This document shows positions 15,522-26,075 of a DNA stretch of 64,000 nt, piece by piece. Origin of the DNA: an uncultured Blautia sp. (GTDB taxonomy: Bacteria; Bacillota; Clostridia; Lachnospirales; Lachnospiraceae); contig URHS01000005.1 of the NCBI GenBank assembly GCA_900547685.1, positions 1-64,000 of the forward strand. The letters run 5' to 3'. The notes beneath the pieces are model-generated. The model searched no databases and was not told where the DNA came from. It worked only from the letters and a program-made list of their open reading frames with translations. Each line of letters starts with the position of its first letter. Within the stretch, counting starts at the first letter, position 1. Made by a program: the position numbers and the translations under genes.

Positions 15522-17735
15522 TTATTCTTGTTTAAACTCTAATTGATACTGATATAAAACTTTATAATTTCCATCAGACTGCATTTCATCAAAATATAAT
15601 GTTCCCGTGGAAACACCTTCTTTTCCTACAATTCGTCCTACATTGTAGCCGCCTTTTTCACTGAATTCAAGCACCTTATCGGAAAGAATAACTTTTCCTC
15701 CGCTGCTCTGGCTACCGTCTCCATCCTGTACCAGGCGAAGACGTACCTGACCGCCTTGATAATTGCTTGGTTTTTCAATATTGACATCTTCCGGTGTAGC
15801 CCACTGTCCGGATTCTACGCTTTCGCCGTCCTGTGTATTTCCGTTTCCATTGGAAGCTGCATTTTTATTCAGAACCTTAATCGTTACAGAAGTCCCTGGT
15901 TCTACACGGTTTCCTGCTTTTGGAGTCTGTGCATATACTTCTCCTTCTGCAACTCCCGCTTTTTCATCGTAGTCTTCTTCTACTGTTACTATCAGTCCCT
16001 TTTTCTCTAAAGTTGCCTGTGCATCTGCTGCTTTGACACCACGAACATTTGGTACAGATACCATTTCATCACCGGAACCAATGCTGACTGTAATAGTTAT
16101 CTCTGTATCTTTTGAAACAGAAGAACCCTCTTTTGGATTTACGGAAATAACTTTCCCCACTGCTACATCTTCGCTTTTCGTTTTTTCAATCTTTACTTTA
16201 CTAAGTCCCAACTGCTGCAATTCAGCCTGAACATCGCTTAAAGATTTTCCTGCAAGTCCTGTAGGAATCGTAACTTCTTCTTTTTCTTCAGATTTTCCTG
16301 TGCTGATATAGTAAATAACCTGTGTATTTTTTTCTACTTTTGTTCCTGCTTCCGGTTCCTGACGGGCAATCATACCTTCCGGTACAGTATCGGAAGCTTC
16401 TTCTCCGCCTTTTTTCAGTCCCAGATTTTTTGTAGTTAACTCTTTTAATGCATCATCTTTAGATTTTCCTACAATATTAGGAACTTCCAGTTTTTCATCT
16501 TCTTCCTTTTCTTGCGTCTGTTCTACTTTTGGCTTATCTGTCTCACTACTTCCACCTTTAATCAAGCCTGCTGCCGATGCAATCATATAGACAAGAATAC
16601 AGATAATAATACCACCGATAATCAAACCGCCGATGGTCATAGCTTTTTCCAGCTTTGTGTTAATTCCACCGCGTTCTTCATCGTCATCATCTTCGTCTTC
16701 ATCATCTTCATCGTCCTCCTCATGTTTGCGGCGACGCTTTTTCGATGGTTTTTCGAAGATTTCTTCATCATCATCTTCTTCATCGTCTTCTTCATCATTA
16801 TAGATAGATGATGTTTGTGTATAAGCACTGTTCTGAATTTCTTTCATTTCATCCGGCGTAATCATAATCGTCTGTGCATGATTACTAAGAGGAGTCAGAT
16901 TTACAAAGTTTCCATTTGGGTCAATTAAAGAATGTTTTAAATCGTTAATCAGCTCTGCCAATGTGCTGTATCGTCTGTCCGGACTTTTCTGCGTACATTT
17001 TAAGATAATTTCTTCCAGGCTGTGAGGCAATTCTGCCACATACTGAGACGGAGGAACCATCTCATCCTGTAAATGTTTAATGGCAATGGCAACCGTTGTA
17101 TCTCCGTCAAAAGGCACTCTGCCTGTCACCATTTCATACATGGTAATACCCAGTGAATAAATATCGCTCTTAAAGTCGCTGTAACCGCCACGCACTTGCT
17201 CAGGAGAACTGTAATGAACAGAACCCATTGCATTAGTACTAATAGTATTGGATGATGCTACTCTGGCAATACCAAAGTCTGTTACTTTCACCTTTCCATC
17301 TGTGGAAATGATAATATTCTGCGGTTTAATATCACGATGTACGATATTTCTATTATGTGCTGCTTCTAACCCCATAGAAACCTGAATTGCTATACTGGTG
17401 GCTTCTTTTACTGTAAGCTTTCCTTTTTTTGAAATATAGTCTTTTAAGGTAATACCCTCTACTAATTCCATTACAATATAGTTAATGCCTTTATCCTCCC
17501 CAACATCAAAGACATTTACTACATTAGGATGCGCCAGACCTGCTGCTGCCTGAGCTTCTCTTTGAAATTTTCGTATAAAATTTGTATCTGCGCTGAATTC
17601 CGGCTTCAGCACCTTCATCGCCACAAAACGGTTCAGTTTATGGTCTTTTGCTTTATAAACATCCGCCATACCGCCGGAGCCTATACAGCCCACAACCTCA
17701 TACCGTTCACCTATAATTATTCCCATATTTAACAT
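15522..17735 (-). CDS. prkC: PASTA-domain Ser/Thr protein kinase (PrkC/Stk)
   Basis: 737 residues. Kinase domain about 11-275 with GSGGMADVYKA, VAMKVLK, HRDIKPQN and DFGIAR. A cytoplasmic linker of about 50 mostly Asp/Glu residues with KKRRRK (about 315-360) precedes one membrane helix (~368-392). Three PASTA repeats (about 420-630) and a C-terminal beta-rich domain of ~100 residues lie outside. It senses muropeptides or lipid II and controls wall growth and germination in relatives. The start overlaps the prpC stop by 7 bases, so kinase and phosphatase are coupled. Three PASTA units plus a non-PASTA tail is common in clostridia. Confidence 0.96.
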   Translation of the reverse strand: MLNMGIIIGERYEVVGCIGSGGMADVYKAKDHKLNRFVAMKVLKPEFSADTNFIRKFQREAQAAAGLAHPNVVNVFDVGEDKGINYIVMELVEGITLKDYISKKGKLTVKEATSIAIQVSMGLEAAHNRNIVHRDIKPQNIIISTDGKVKVTDFGIARVASSNTISTNAMGSVHYSSPEQVRGGYSDFKSDIYSLGITMYEMVTGRVPFDGDTTVAIAIKHLQDEMVPPSQYVAELPHSLEEIILKCTQKSPDRRYSTLAELINDLKHSLIDPNGNFVNLTPLSNHAQTIMITPDEMKEIQNSAYTQTSSIYNDEEDDEEDDDEEIFEKPSKKRRRKHEEDDEDDEDEDDDDEERGGINTKLEKAMTIGGLIIGGIIICILVYMIASAAGLIKGGSSETDKPKVEQTQEKEEDEKLEVPNIVGKSKDDALKELTTKNLGLKKGGEEASDTVPEGMIARQEPEAGTKVEKNTQVIYYISTGKSEEKEEVTIPTGLAGKSLSDVQAELQQLGLSKVKIEKTKSEDVAVGKVISVNPKEGSSVSKDTEITITVSIGSGDEMVSVPNVRGVKAADAQATLEKKGLIVTVEEDYDEKAGVAEGEVYAQTPKAGNRVEPGTSVTIKVLNKNAASNGNGNTQDGESVESGQWATPEDVNIEKPSNYQGGQVRLRLVQDGDGSQSSGGKVILSDKVLEFSEKGGYNVGRIVGKEGVSTGTLYFDEMQSDGNYKVLYQYQLEFKQE

Positions 17736-18472
17736 ATTTCCACCTCTTTTGTGTCTGGCTGAACCAGCACTACTGCTATATTATCTTTACCGCCGTTTTC
17801 ATTTGCCAGAGAAACAAGACGCATTCCCATTTCCCTTAAATCTCTGCTTGTATTTGCAATTCTCCAGATTTCCTCATCAGAAACCATATTCGACAATCCA
17901 TCTGAACATAATAGTAAGGTACTGTTTTCTTTTAAATGTATATCAAAAAAGTCCACTTCTACCTCCGGACTAATGCCGATTACTCTTGTAATCTTGTTCT
18001 TATCCGGATGATTTTGCGCTTCTTCTTTTGTCAGCAATCCTCGTCTTACTAATTCCTGTACAAGAGAATGATCCTTTGTAATCTGAGTAATCCGATCCTC
18101 TATGAGATACAGCCTGCTGTCACCTACATTAGCTACATAAGCATAGTCATCAACAACAGTGACAAGTACCATGGTTGTTCCCATTCCTGACATATCTGCA
18201 TGTGTTCTGGCTTCTTCAAGAACCTTACGATTTGCTTCTTCTACTGCGCTGCGAATAATCTTTATGGGATTTTGATTTTCATCCTCTAAAACAGAATGAA
18301 GAAATGTCTGAACGGCAAAGCTGGAAGCAAAGTCTCCTGCGTTATGCCCCCCCATTCCATCTGCAACGATAAAAAGATTTGGCAAATTTCCTACCGGTTC
18401 CTCAGATGCAAACACAAAGTCCTGATTTACCTGACGTTTCTGTCCCACATCAGTTACAGAATATGATTTCAT
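17729..18472 (-). CDS. prpC: PPM-type Ser/Thr protein phosphatase (Stp/PrpC)
   Basis: 247 residues, normal for the family. Metal-binding motifs are visible in order: VADGMGGHNAGDFAS, GMGTTMV, ANVGDSRLYL, LCSDGLSNMV and GGKDNIAVVLV. It removes phosphate from PrkC and its substrates. It lies one base after rlmN and overlaps prkC, the conserved Firmicute order. Confidence 0.96.
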   Translation of the reverse strand: MKSYSVTDVGQKRQVNQDFVFASEEPVGNLPNLFIVADGMGGHNAGDFASSFAVQTFLHSVLEDENQNPIKIIRSAVEEANRKVLEEARTHADMSGMGTTMVLVTVVDDYAYVANVGDSRLYLIEDRITQITKDHSLVQELVRRGLLTKEEAQNHPDKNKITRVIGISPEVEVDFFDIHLKENSTLLLCSDGLSNMVSDEEIWRIANTSRDLREMGMRLVSLANENGGKDNIAVVLVQPDTKEVEIC

Positions 18473-18473
18473 C

Positions 18474-19520
18474 TTACGAGTCCTCTTTCTTATCGATATA
18501 ACTTTTCCTTAGCTGTCCACAGGCCCCATCAATATCTCGGCCCATTTCCCTTCTAATAGTAACATTTATTTGGTATTTTTCAAGTTTATTTTTAAAATTC
18601 TCTATAACTTTTTTGTCTGACTGCACGTAATCCCTCTCCTTAATAGGATTTACAGGGATTAAATTCACATGGCAGTTTAACCCTTTAATTAAACGCGCCA
18701 GTTCCTCGGCATCCTCTTTTGTATCGTTCTTTCCACCCACAAGACTGTATTCAAAAGTAAGCCTTCTGCCTGTCTTGTCAAAATAGTTTCTACAGGCTTC
18801 CAATACTTCCTCAATGGAATACTTATTTGCTATAGGCATTAATTCTGCACGTTTCACCTGATTAGAAGCATGAAGAGAAATTGCCAGTGTAATCTGTAAA
18901 TTTTCCTCTGCTAACTCATACATTTTCGGTACAATACCACAGGTAGACACCGTGATGTTTCGCTGGCTGATGTGCAACCCATTTTCGTCTGTTAAAAGAC
19001 GGATAAACTGAAGAAGATTATCATAATTATCAAGAGGTTCACCTGTTCCCATAACAACTACATTAGAAACTCTCTCGCCGGACAGCTTCTGAATACGATA
19101 AATCTGCTCCAGCATTTCTGAAGGAAGCAAATTCCTGGTCCAGCCTCCAATCGTAGATGCACAAAATCTGCATCCCATCTTACATCCTACCTGGGACGAA
19201 ATACACACGCTGTTTCCGTGTTTATATTTCATCAATACACTTTCCACCACGTTTCCATCAGGAAGGGCAAAGAGATATTTCTGTGTACCGTCTATTTTAG
19301 AAGTTTGTACCTCCAACATTTTTAAAGTGGTAAGTATACAACGCTCTTTTAGCTTTTCCCGAAGAACTGCAGATAAGTTACTCATTTCATCAAAGCTTTC
19401 TGCCTGCTTCTGATGCAGCCACTCATAAATCTGTTTTGCACGAAAAGCTTTTTCTCCCATTTCAATCATGGTGTTTTTTAACTGCACCAGACTGAGAGAT
19501 TTTATTTCTATTTGTTCCAT
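18474..19520 (-). CDS. rlmN: 23S rRNA (A2503-C2) methyltransferase RlmN
   Basis: Radical SAM enzyme that methylates A2503 of 23S rRNA and A37 of some tRNAs. 348 residues. The iron-sulfur motif CKMGCRFCAST is near residue 117 and the second catalytic Cys is in DGACGQLRKSY near 335. GEPLDNYDN is the conserved SAM-region motif. It overlaps rsmB by 13 bases. Confidence 0.97.
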   Translation of the reverse strand: MEQIEIKSLSLVQLKNTMIEMGEKAFRAKQIYEWLHQKQAESFDEMSNLSAVLREKLKERCILTTLKMLEVQTSKIDGTQKYLFALPDGNVVESVLMKYKHGNSVCISSQVGCKMGCRFCASTIGGWTRNLLPSEMLEQIYRIQKLSGERVSNVVVMGTGEPLDNYDNLLQFIRLLTDENGLHISQRNITVSTCGIVPKMYELAEENLQITLAISLHASNQVKRAELMPIANKYSIEEVLEACRNYFDKTGRRLTFEYSLVGGKNDTKEDAEELARLIKGLNCHVNLIPVNPIKERDYVQSDKKVIENFKNKLEKYQINVTIRREMGRDIDGACGQLRKSYIDKKEDS

Positions 19521-20872
19521 TCTGTTTTCCTCTTTAATCTGGCAATAAAAAAGCCATCACAATCATGTACACCCGGAAGGAGCTGCAGATACCCTTTCTT
19601 TGTAGTATCACTTCTCAGTTCTTCACATAAATAATCATCAATGCTTTCCAACTCATAAGGATAGTTTTCCACAAACCAGCGGACATTTTCAATATTTTCT
19701 TCTCTGTTAATAGTACAGGTACTATAAATCAAAGTACCGCCCGGTTTTACATAAGTAGATGCCTGTTCCAGAATTTTTCTCTGTAAATTCACAAGTTCTG
19801 CAATTCCTGTCTGAGTAATATTATATTTAATATCTGTTTTCTTTCCGATTACTCCCAAACCGGAACAAGGTACATCTGCAATAAGAATATCTGCCTTTTC
19901 AAAAGAATCTGAGTCTAACTGTGTTGCATCCTTTTCAGTAACCACCACATTTAAAAAGTTCTGACGAATAGCGTTTTCTCGTATAAAATCTGTTTTTGTT
20001 CTGCTGATATCTCTGGCATCTATCCTACCTGTTCCTTTTAACTTATCTGCAATGCACAAGGTTTTGCCCCCCGGTGCTGCACATAAATCAATAACATAAT
20101 CTCCCTCTTTTGGATCTGCCACCTCTCCCACCAGCATGGAACTCACATCTTGTATCTGAATATTTCCCATACGAAAGGCTTCCAACGCCGGAAGATAATC
20201 GTAATTCTTTATATAATAAGCATTTTCTACATAAGGTGCCGGCTCAACCGTTACATTCTGTCTTTTCAAACTTTCTAACACTGCATCTTTGTCTACTAAA
20301 TGCCGACGAATACGGATAGTCGTAGGTTTTTCCTTTAAAAACGCTTCCAACATCTTCTCTGTCTTTTCAAATCCATATTCTTCCAAAAATTTTTCTACCA
20401 GCCATTTTGGCATAGAATACAGAACTGAAAGATATTCTATCGGCTGATTTTTTTCCGGAAAATGAATACTGCTGTAATCTCTTGCTACTTTTCTCAAAAC
20501 TCCATTGACAAATCCTGTAAGATTATAAAATCCTTTTTTTCTTGCCAATTTTACTGCTTCATCACAAACTGCACTGTCCGGTACATTATCCATATATAAG
20601 AGCTGATATACGCTGCTTCTTAAAATCTCACGGATAACCGGCTTCATCTTTTCTACAGGTACAGAAGAATACTGGTCTAAAATATAATCTAAACGCAGCT
20701 TGTATTCTAATGTTCCTTCGCAAACTCTTGTAATAAAAGCTCTTTCCTGCTTTTCCAGATATTGATATTTCTCTAATGTACTGCGAATTACCAGATGGCT
20801 ATGCTGCCCTTCTTTATTGATTTCTAACAAAATCCCCAGTACCAGTTCTCTTAAATTCACCTTATTTATCAT
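19508..20872 (-). CDS. rsmB: 16S rRNA (C967-C5) methyltransferase RsmB
   Basis: 454 residues: an N-terminal NusB-like RNA-binding domain (~1-135) and a Fmu-type SAM methyltransferase. DLCAAPGGKTL binds SAM, DVPCSGLG carries the release Cys, and YSTCTINREEN carries the nucleophile. A stop-start gap of 24 bases follows fmt. This is the standard fmt-rsmB-rlmN order. Confidence 0.97.
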   Translation of the reverse strand: MINKVNLRELVLGILLEINKEGQHSHLVIRSTLEKYQYLEKQERAFITRVCEGTLEYKLRLDYILDQYSSVPVEKMKPVIREILRSSVYQLLYMDNVPDSAVCDEAVKLARKKGFYNLTGFVNGVLRKVARDYSSIHFPEKNQPIEYLSVLYSMPKWLVEKFLEEYGFEKTEKMLEAFLKEKPTTIRIRRHLVDKDAVLESLKRQNVTVEPAPYVENAYYIKNYDYLPALEAFRMGNIQIQDVSSMLVGEVADPKEGDYVIDLCAAPGGKTLCIADKLKGTGRIDARDISRTKTDFIRENAIRQNFLNVVVTEKDATQLDSDSFEKADILIADVPCSGLGVIGKKTDIKYNITQTGIAELVNLQRKILEQASTYVKPGGTLIYSTCTINREENIENVRWFVENYPYELESIDDYLCEELRSDTTKKGYLQLLPGVHDCDGFFIARLKRKTEWNK

Positions 20873-20896
20873 ACTCTATCCAATCCTCTAATTCTT

Positions 20897-21829
20897 TTAC
20901 CCAAGGATTTCCCCTTCTAAAACAGAGTAACCTCTCAGGAAAGATGCTGTATCCATGCGTTTCTTCCCTTCTAACTGGAGCTCACGGATTTTCAACAGTC
21001 CCTCTCCTGTCTGTACGCAAATACCGTCTTTTTCGATTTTTACGATTTCTCCTGTTTGTTTATGGGCAGTATCCTCTAAAACTTCTGCTTTCCAAAGCTT
21101 TAACATTTTTCCATGAATTTTTGTATAAGCGCTTGGCCATGGATTTAAACCACGAATTAACTGTTCAATCTCCTTTGCCTTACGCTCCCATTTAATTTCT
21201 CCCATACCTTTGTTAATCATAGATGCATAAGCAGTTGTACTTTCTTTCGGCTGTTTTTCTCTTACTGCTTTGCCTTCTTCCAAATCTTTTAAAACCTTTA
21301 CACAAAGCTTTGCTCCTGCTTCACTTAATTTATCAAATAAACTTCCGCCTGTTTCATCTTCTGCAATAGGAACAATGACTTTATCCATCATATCTCCGGT
21401 ATCAATTCCTTCATCCATCTGCATAATCGTAACACCGGATTCCTTATCTCCGTTGATTACAGCCCATTGAATAGGGGCTGCTCCTCGATATGCCGGAAGC
21501 AAAGATGCATGCACATTCACACATCCAAAACGAGGCATTTCCAGAATTTCCTTTGTGATAATCTGTCCAAAAGCAGCCACGACAATTACATCCGGATTTA
21601 AACCTCTTAAAGTTTCAATAAATTCCGGCTCTTTTGCTCTTTTGGGCTGATATACCGGTAAATCATATTTTAAAGCCACCTCTTTTACGGGTGTAGGCAT
21701 GAGATTTTTCCCTCTTCCCTTTGGCTTATCCGGCTGTGTTACTACACCTACTACATCATAACCGCTTTTTACAATTTCTTCTAAAGTTCCCGTTGCAAAA
21801 TCGGGGGTTCCCATGAAAACTACTCTCAT
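20897..21829 (-). CDS. fmt: Methionyl-tRNA formyltransferase
   Basis: 310 residues. It transfers a formyl group from 10-formyl-THF to initiator Met-tRNA. The N-terminal catalytic domain contains HASLLPAYRGAAPIQWA with the conserved Asn-His-Asp site pattern and MQMDEGIDTGDM; the C-terminal OB domain follows from about 205. Overlaps def by 4 bases, coupling formylation and deformylation genes. Confidence 0.97.
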   Translation of the reverse strand: MRVVFMGTPDFATGTLEEIVKSGYDVVGVVTQPDKPKGRGKNLMPTPVKEVALKYDLPVYQPKRAKEPEFIETLRGLNPDVIVVAAFGQIITKEILEMPRFGCVNVHASLLPAYRGAAPIQWAVINGDKESGVTIMQMDEGIDTGDMMDKVIVPIAEDETGGSLFDKLSEAGAKLCVKVLKDLEEGKAVREKQPKESTTAYASMINKGMGEIKWERKAKEIEQLIRGLNPWPSAYTKIHGKMLKLWKAEVLEDTAHKQTGEIVKIEKDGICVQTGEGLLKIRELQLEGKKRMDTASFLRGYSVLEGEILG

Positions 21830-22305
21830 TCTTCATCCTCCTCATAACTTGTGCGATGAAGTTCGCCTTCCACTAATTCTGTATATAATCTTCCATGGAG
21901 ATGATCTGTTTCATGACAAATTGCTCTTGCTAAAAGTTCTTCTCCCTCTAAAATAAATTCCTGCATATCTTCATCAAAGGCTCTTACTTTTACGTAATTC
22001 GGACGTGTTACTGTACCGGCCATACCCGGAACGCTTAAACATCCTTCCTCTCCTGTCTGAGAACCGGAAGTTTCCATAATTTCAGGATTAATAAGTACAA
22101 TAGGATCTTCTCCTGTAGTATCAATCACTACAATCTGTTTTAAAATTCCTACCTGCGGCGCTGCAAGACCTACTCCATAAGCTTCATACATAGTATCAAA
22201 CATATCATCAATGAGCTCTCTGATTTTCGGAGTCATTTTCTCTACCTTTCTACATTCTTTTGCAAGTATATCATCACCCTGTGTTCTTATTTGTCTTAAT
22301 GCCAT
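21826..22305 (-). CDS. def: Peptide deformylase
   Basis: 159 residues, iron/zinc hydrolase that removes the N-formyl group from new proteins. The three signatures are complete: GVGLAAPQVG, EEGCLSVPG and the metal site CHETDHLHG (HExxH). It follows priA by 15 bases and overlaps fmt. Confidence 0.98.
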   Translation of the reverse strand: MALRQIRTQGDDILAKECRKVEKMTPKIRELIDDMFDTMYEAYGVGLAAPQVGILKQIVVIDTTGEDPIVLINPEIMETSGSQTGEEGCLSVPGMAGTVTRPNYVKVRAFDEDMQEFILEGEELLARAICHETDHLHGRLYTELVEGELHRTSYEEDEE

Positions 22306-22320
22306 TTTTTCTCTCCTTTT

Positions 22321-24546
22321 CTAAACGTTAAAATCAAATTGTATATAAATGTCCTGAAAACCTCTGTTTACTGCAATATATTTCTCCAATGCATCTTTTA
22401 GCCTGACCAAAATCTCTCTGTTTTCATGGCGCATATACAAAACCCTTTTATAGTAATCCTGCACCTTTGCAACAGCTTCAGGGGCAGGTCCCACTAAAAT
22501 CAAATCTTCTTTTTTATATATTTTTTCTATATATTTTTTACAATATTCCATTGCTTGTTTTAACAATTCTTCGTTTTTACAAGAGCCTCTAATTGCTGTC
22601 ATAAAAGCGGCCGGCGGATAGTCCAGCAAAAGGCGATAGCCAATCTCTGCCTGATAAAAAGCTTCATAATCCTGTGCTGCTGCTGCCTGAATACTGTAAT
22701 GTTCCGGATGATACGTTTGAATAACAGCCTCACCTTTTTTATTTCCTCGACCGGCTCTTCCCACTGCCTGCAAAAGAAGCTGAAATGTTTTTTCGGAAGC
22801 CCGATAATCATCACTGTACAAAGACAAGTCTGCTGCCAACACTCCCACAAAAGTCACATTTGGAAAATCATGACCTTTCACAATCATTTGTGTACCTATG
22901 AGAATATCTGCTTCCCCTGCTGCAAAAGCAGATAATACTTTTTCGTGTCCGCCTTTATTTTTTGTAGTATCTGCATCCATACGAAGAATTTTTGCACCTG
23001 GAAAACTTTTATTCAGCAGTGTTTCTATCTGCTGTGTTCCTGCTTTAAAACCTCCGATATAAGGTGAGCCACAAGAAGGGCAAGTTTTTACCTGTGGTAT
23101 TTCATAACCACAATAGTGACAAATCATTTTTCCATTTCTGTGAGCTGTAAGGGAAACATCGCAATGGGGACATTTCATTACATAACCACAGGATCTACAG
23201 CTGACAAACCCTGTATATCCTCTTCTGTTAAGGAATAGAATACTCTGCTCTTTTTTCTGCAATCTATCCTGAATTTTCTCAATCAATACCTGACTGAAAA
23301 TAGAACGGTTCCCTGCCTTTAATTCTTCCCTTAAATCTATAATATCTACCTGAGGAAGCTCTTTCCCACCATATCTTTTATTCAGATATAAGAGCTGGTA
23401 TTCACCTGTTTTTCCTCTATAATAGCTCTCCACACTGGGAGAAGCAGAACCCATAACTACTCGTGCATCTTCAATTTCTCCTCGTCGGACAGCAGTTTCT
23501 CTGGCATGGTAACACGGTGTTTTTTCACTTTTATAAGAGTCCTCGTGTTCCTCATCAATTAAAATCAGTCCCAGATTAGGAAAAGGGGTAAATAATGCAG
23601 AACGTGGACCAATAACAATAGAGATTTCTCCCTTTTTCGCCTTTTCAAACTGATCAAAACGCTCTCCTGCAGACAAACGGGAGTTAATCACTGACACACA
23701 ATCACCAAAACGGCTGTAAAATCGTGATACATTCTGGTAAGTCAATGCAATCTCCGGTATCAGCACGATTACTTGCTTTCCCTTCTTTAACATGGTTTCT
23801 ATAAGTTCCATATAAACCTGTGTTTTACCGCTTCCTGTCACCCCTTTTATAAGAGAGGGACGAGGAGTTTCCTTCTGCCATTCCTTTAAAATTTCCCGCA
23901 CAACCTCCTGCTGTTCTTGGGAAAGCTGATATTCATATCCCTTTTGTATATCTTTTGGCACAGGAGTACGATACAAACGCTCTCTTTCAACGGAAATTAT
24001 TTTTTTTTCTTCCATTCCTTTAACCACAGACGAAGAAAGCTTTAAACACTCCATGGTTTCCCTATATTCCAACACCTGTTCCTGTAAAAGAGCTTCCATA
24101 AGGCGGGCTTTTGCCAGATGATGCTTTCTTGTAAATTCTTCCAGATAATTTTGTCCTTCTTCTTTTGAAATCACAAGGCGTATATATTTTTTTTCTTTTG
24201 CAGAAGTTTTTTCTTTTACCAAAAGTACGGTCTTCAATGCCTGATTAATGGTAGAACCATAGCTTTTGGCAATCCAGCCAGCAAGAGAAATCAAATGGGA
24301 CTCAATCTCTATTCCCTGTGTGACCACCTCTAAAACAGGCTTTATTTTCTCCGGTGAAATCTTCGGTTTATCTGAAATACCAATGACATAACCACTTATT
24401 TTTCTGCTTCCATTTCCAAAAGAAACCAGCACTTTTTTTCCTATTTCTACCTGATTTTGTATCTCCTTAGGAATTTCATACTGAAAGCTTTTATCCAGCT
24501 TTTCCTGAGAAATATCTACAATAATATCTGCGTAAACTTTACTCAT
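22321..24546 (-). CDS. priA: Primosomal protein N' (replication restart helicase)
   Basis: 741 residues. N-terminal DNA-binding domains come first, then an SF2 helicase with GVTGSGKTQVY near 235 and DEEH, and a zinc region inserted in the motor with four CxxC pairs (CRSCG, CPHC, CHYC, CPSCG). PriA reloads the replisome at stalled forks. The ATG overlaps the murE stop by 4 bases, so it is translationally coupled. Confidence 0.97.
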   Translation of the reverse strand: MSKVYADIIVDISQEKLDKSFQYEIPKEIQNQVEIGKKVLVSFGNGSRKISGYVIGISDKPKISPEKIKPVLEVVTQGIEIESHLISLAGWIAKSYGSTINQALKTVLLVKEKTSAKEKKYIRLVISKEEGQNYLEEFTRKHHLAKARLMEALLQEQVLEYRETMECLKLSSSVVKGMEEKKIISVERERLYRTPVPKDIQKGYEYQLSQEQQEVVREILKEWQKETPRPSLIKGVTGSGKTQVYMELIETMLKKGKQVIVLIPEIALTYQNVSRFYSRFGDCVSVINSRLSAGERFDQFEKAKKGEISIVIGPRSALFTPFPNLGLILIDEEHEDSYKSEKTPCYHARETAVRRGEIEDARVVMGSASPSVESYYRGKTGEYQLLYLNKRYGGKELPQVDIIDLREELKAGNRSIFSQVLIEKIQDRLQKKEQSILFLNRRGYTGFVSCRSCGYVMKCPHCDVSLTAHRNGKMICHYCGYEIPQVKTCPSCGSPYIGGFKAGTQQIETLLNKSFPGAKILRMDADTTKNKGGHEKVLSAFAAGEADILIGTQMIVKGHDFPNVTFVGVLAADLSLYSDDYRASEKTFQLLLQAVGRAGRGNKKGEAVIQTYHPEHYSIQAAAAQDYEAFYQAEIGYRLLLDYPPAAFMTAIRGSCKNEELLKQAMEYCKKYIEKIYKKEDLILVGPAPEAVAKVQDYYKRVLYMRHENREILVRLKDALEKYIAVNRGFQDIYIQFDFNV

Positions 24547-26015
24547 TTATTCTTTCTGTCTTCTTCCAAAATTTCCTGAATCAGCACGCGCTCATCCATG
24601 GGATATTTTTTCCCTTTGATTTCCTGATAATCTTCATGACCTTTTCCTGCCAGAACTACAATATCTCCCGGCTGTCCATGATGAATGGCATAAGCAATGG
24701 CTTCTTTTCTGTCAATAATTTCCACGTATTTTCCATTTGTCTTTCCAATACCAATTTTAATATCATCAATGATTTCCTGTGGTTCTTCATCTCTTGGATT
24801 ATCGGAAGTAATAATAGTTAAATCTGCCAATTTTCCTGATACTTCTCCCATTTCATAGCGGCGAAGTTTCGAACGATTTCCTCCACACCCAAACAGACAT
24901 ACCAGACGGTTTGGTTTATATTCCTTTAAAGTTGTCAAAAGGCTCTCCAGACTCATGGCATTATGTGCATAGTCAATCATCAAAGTAAATGCATCCGAGA
25001 CCTTCACCATTTCAATTCTGCCTTTTACCTTTGCCTGTTTTAATGCCTTTTGAATATTCTCAGGTGTTACACCGAAATGCCTGCACACTGCAATAGCAGT
25101 AAGGGAATTATATACGCTGAACGCTCCCGGCAAATCAATTTCCACAGGAAAGTCCATCAAACCTTTTACATCATAGGCAATCCCCAGCGTTCCTTTTCCT
25201 GTTACCAGCTTCGTATTTTCTGCTCTTAAATCTGCTTTTTCTGAAAATCCGAACGTTTCTACCTTACAGGTATGTCCCTCTAAAACCTCTTCCAAATGAT
25301 CTGCATCGGCATTGAAAATGCCCACTTTACACTGTTTAAATAAAAGTGCCTTACAGCGAAGATAATCTGCAAAATCCTTATGCTCATTCGGTCCGATATG
25401 GTCCGGCTCAATGTTTGTAAAAATACCGATATCAAACTGAAAACCTGCTGTTCTGTGAAGCATTAATCCCTGAGAGGAAACTTCCATAACTACGCTGTCG
25501 CAGCCTGCCTCTACCATCTCCGCAAAATATTTCTGAACTAAATAAGACTCCGGTGTCGTATTGGCAGAAGGGATTTTCTTCTCTCCGATAATCGTTTCAA
25601 TAGTTCCGATAAGACCTGTCTTATAACCTGCATTTTCTAAAATAGACTTTACAAGATAGGTTGTGGTTGTTTTTCCTTTTGTTCCTGTAATTCCTATAGT
25701 TTTTAACTTTTCAGCCGGATGTCCGAACCATGCGGCTGAAATACATGCCATGGCATAGCGGCTGTTTTCCACCTGAATAACGGTTACTTCTTCCGGTACT
25801 TCCACTTTATCCTGCACAATTAAAACAGCAGCGCCTTTTTCTGCTACCTCTTTGGCATAAGTATGTCCATCAGAAACCGCACCTTTTATACAAAAAAACA
25901 GACAACCTTTTCCTGCTTTTCTGGAATCAAATGTAATATCTGTAATTTCTTTATCCATAGTACCCTGAAGACACCGATACTCCAGCTTCTCCAGTAAATC
26001 TACTAATTTTTTCAT
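24543..26015 (-). CDS. murE: UDP-MurNAc-tripeptide synthetase, meso-DAP type
   Basis: 490 residues, cytoplasmic Mur ligase that adds the third stem amino acid. ATP loop GITGTKGKTTTTYL is near residue 113. The motif DNPRDEEP near 407 is the signature for meso-diaminopimelate, not lysine, so the wall is probably A1-gamma type. It opens the murE-priA-def-fmt-rsmB-rlmN-prpC-prkC run. A terminator lies just upstream (26076-26105), so it needs its own promoter. Confidence 0.95.
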   Translation of the reverse strand: MKKLVDLLEKLEYRCLQGTMDKEITDITFDSRKAGKGCLFFCIKGAVSDGHTYAKEVAEKGAAVLIVQDKVEVPEEVTVIQVENSRYAMACISAAWFGHPAEKLKTIGITGTKGKTTTTYLVKSILENAGYKTGLIGTIETIIGEKKIPSANTTPESYLVQKYFAEMVEAGCDSVVMEVSSQGLMLHRTAGFQFDIGIFTNIEPDHIGPNEHKDFADYLRCKALLFKQCKVGIFNADADHLEEVLEGHTCKVETFGFSEKADLRAENTKLVTGKGTLGIAYDVKGLMDFPVEIDLPGAFSVYNSLTAIAVCRHFGVTPENIQKALKQAKVKGRIEMVKVSDAFTLMIDYAHNAMSLESLLTTLKEYKPNRLVCLFGCGGNRSKLRRYEMGEVSGKLADLTIITSDNPRDEEPQEIIDDIKIGIGKTNGKYVEIIDRKEAIAYAIHHGQPGDIVVLAGKGHEDYQEIKGKKYPMDERVLIQEILEEDRKNK

Positions 26016-26075
26016 ATTTTCACATTCCCCTTTCTCAATCGGGTATAGAATTTATCTTTCTCTTTAGAATAACAC

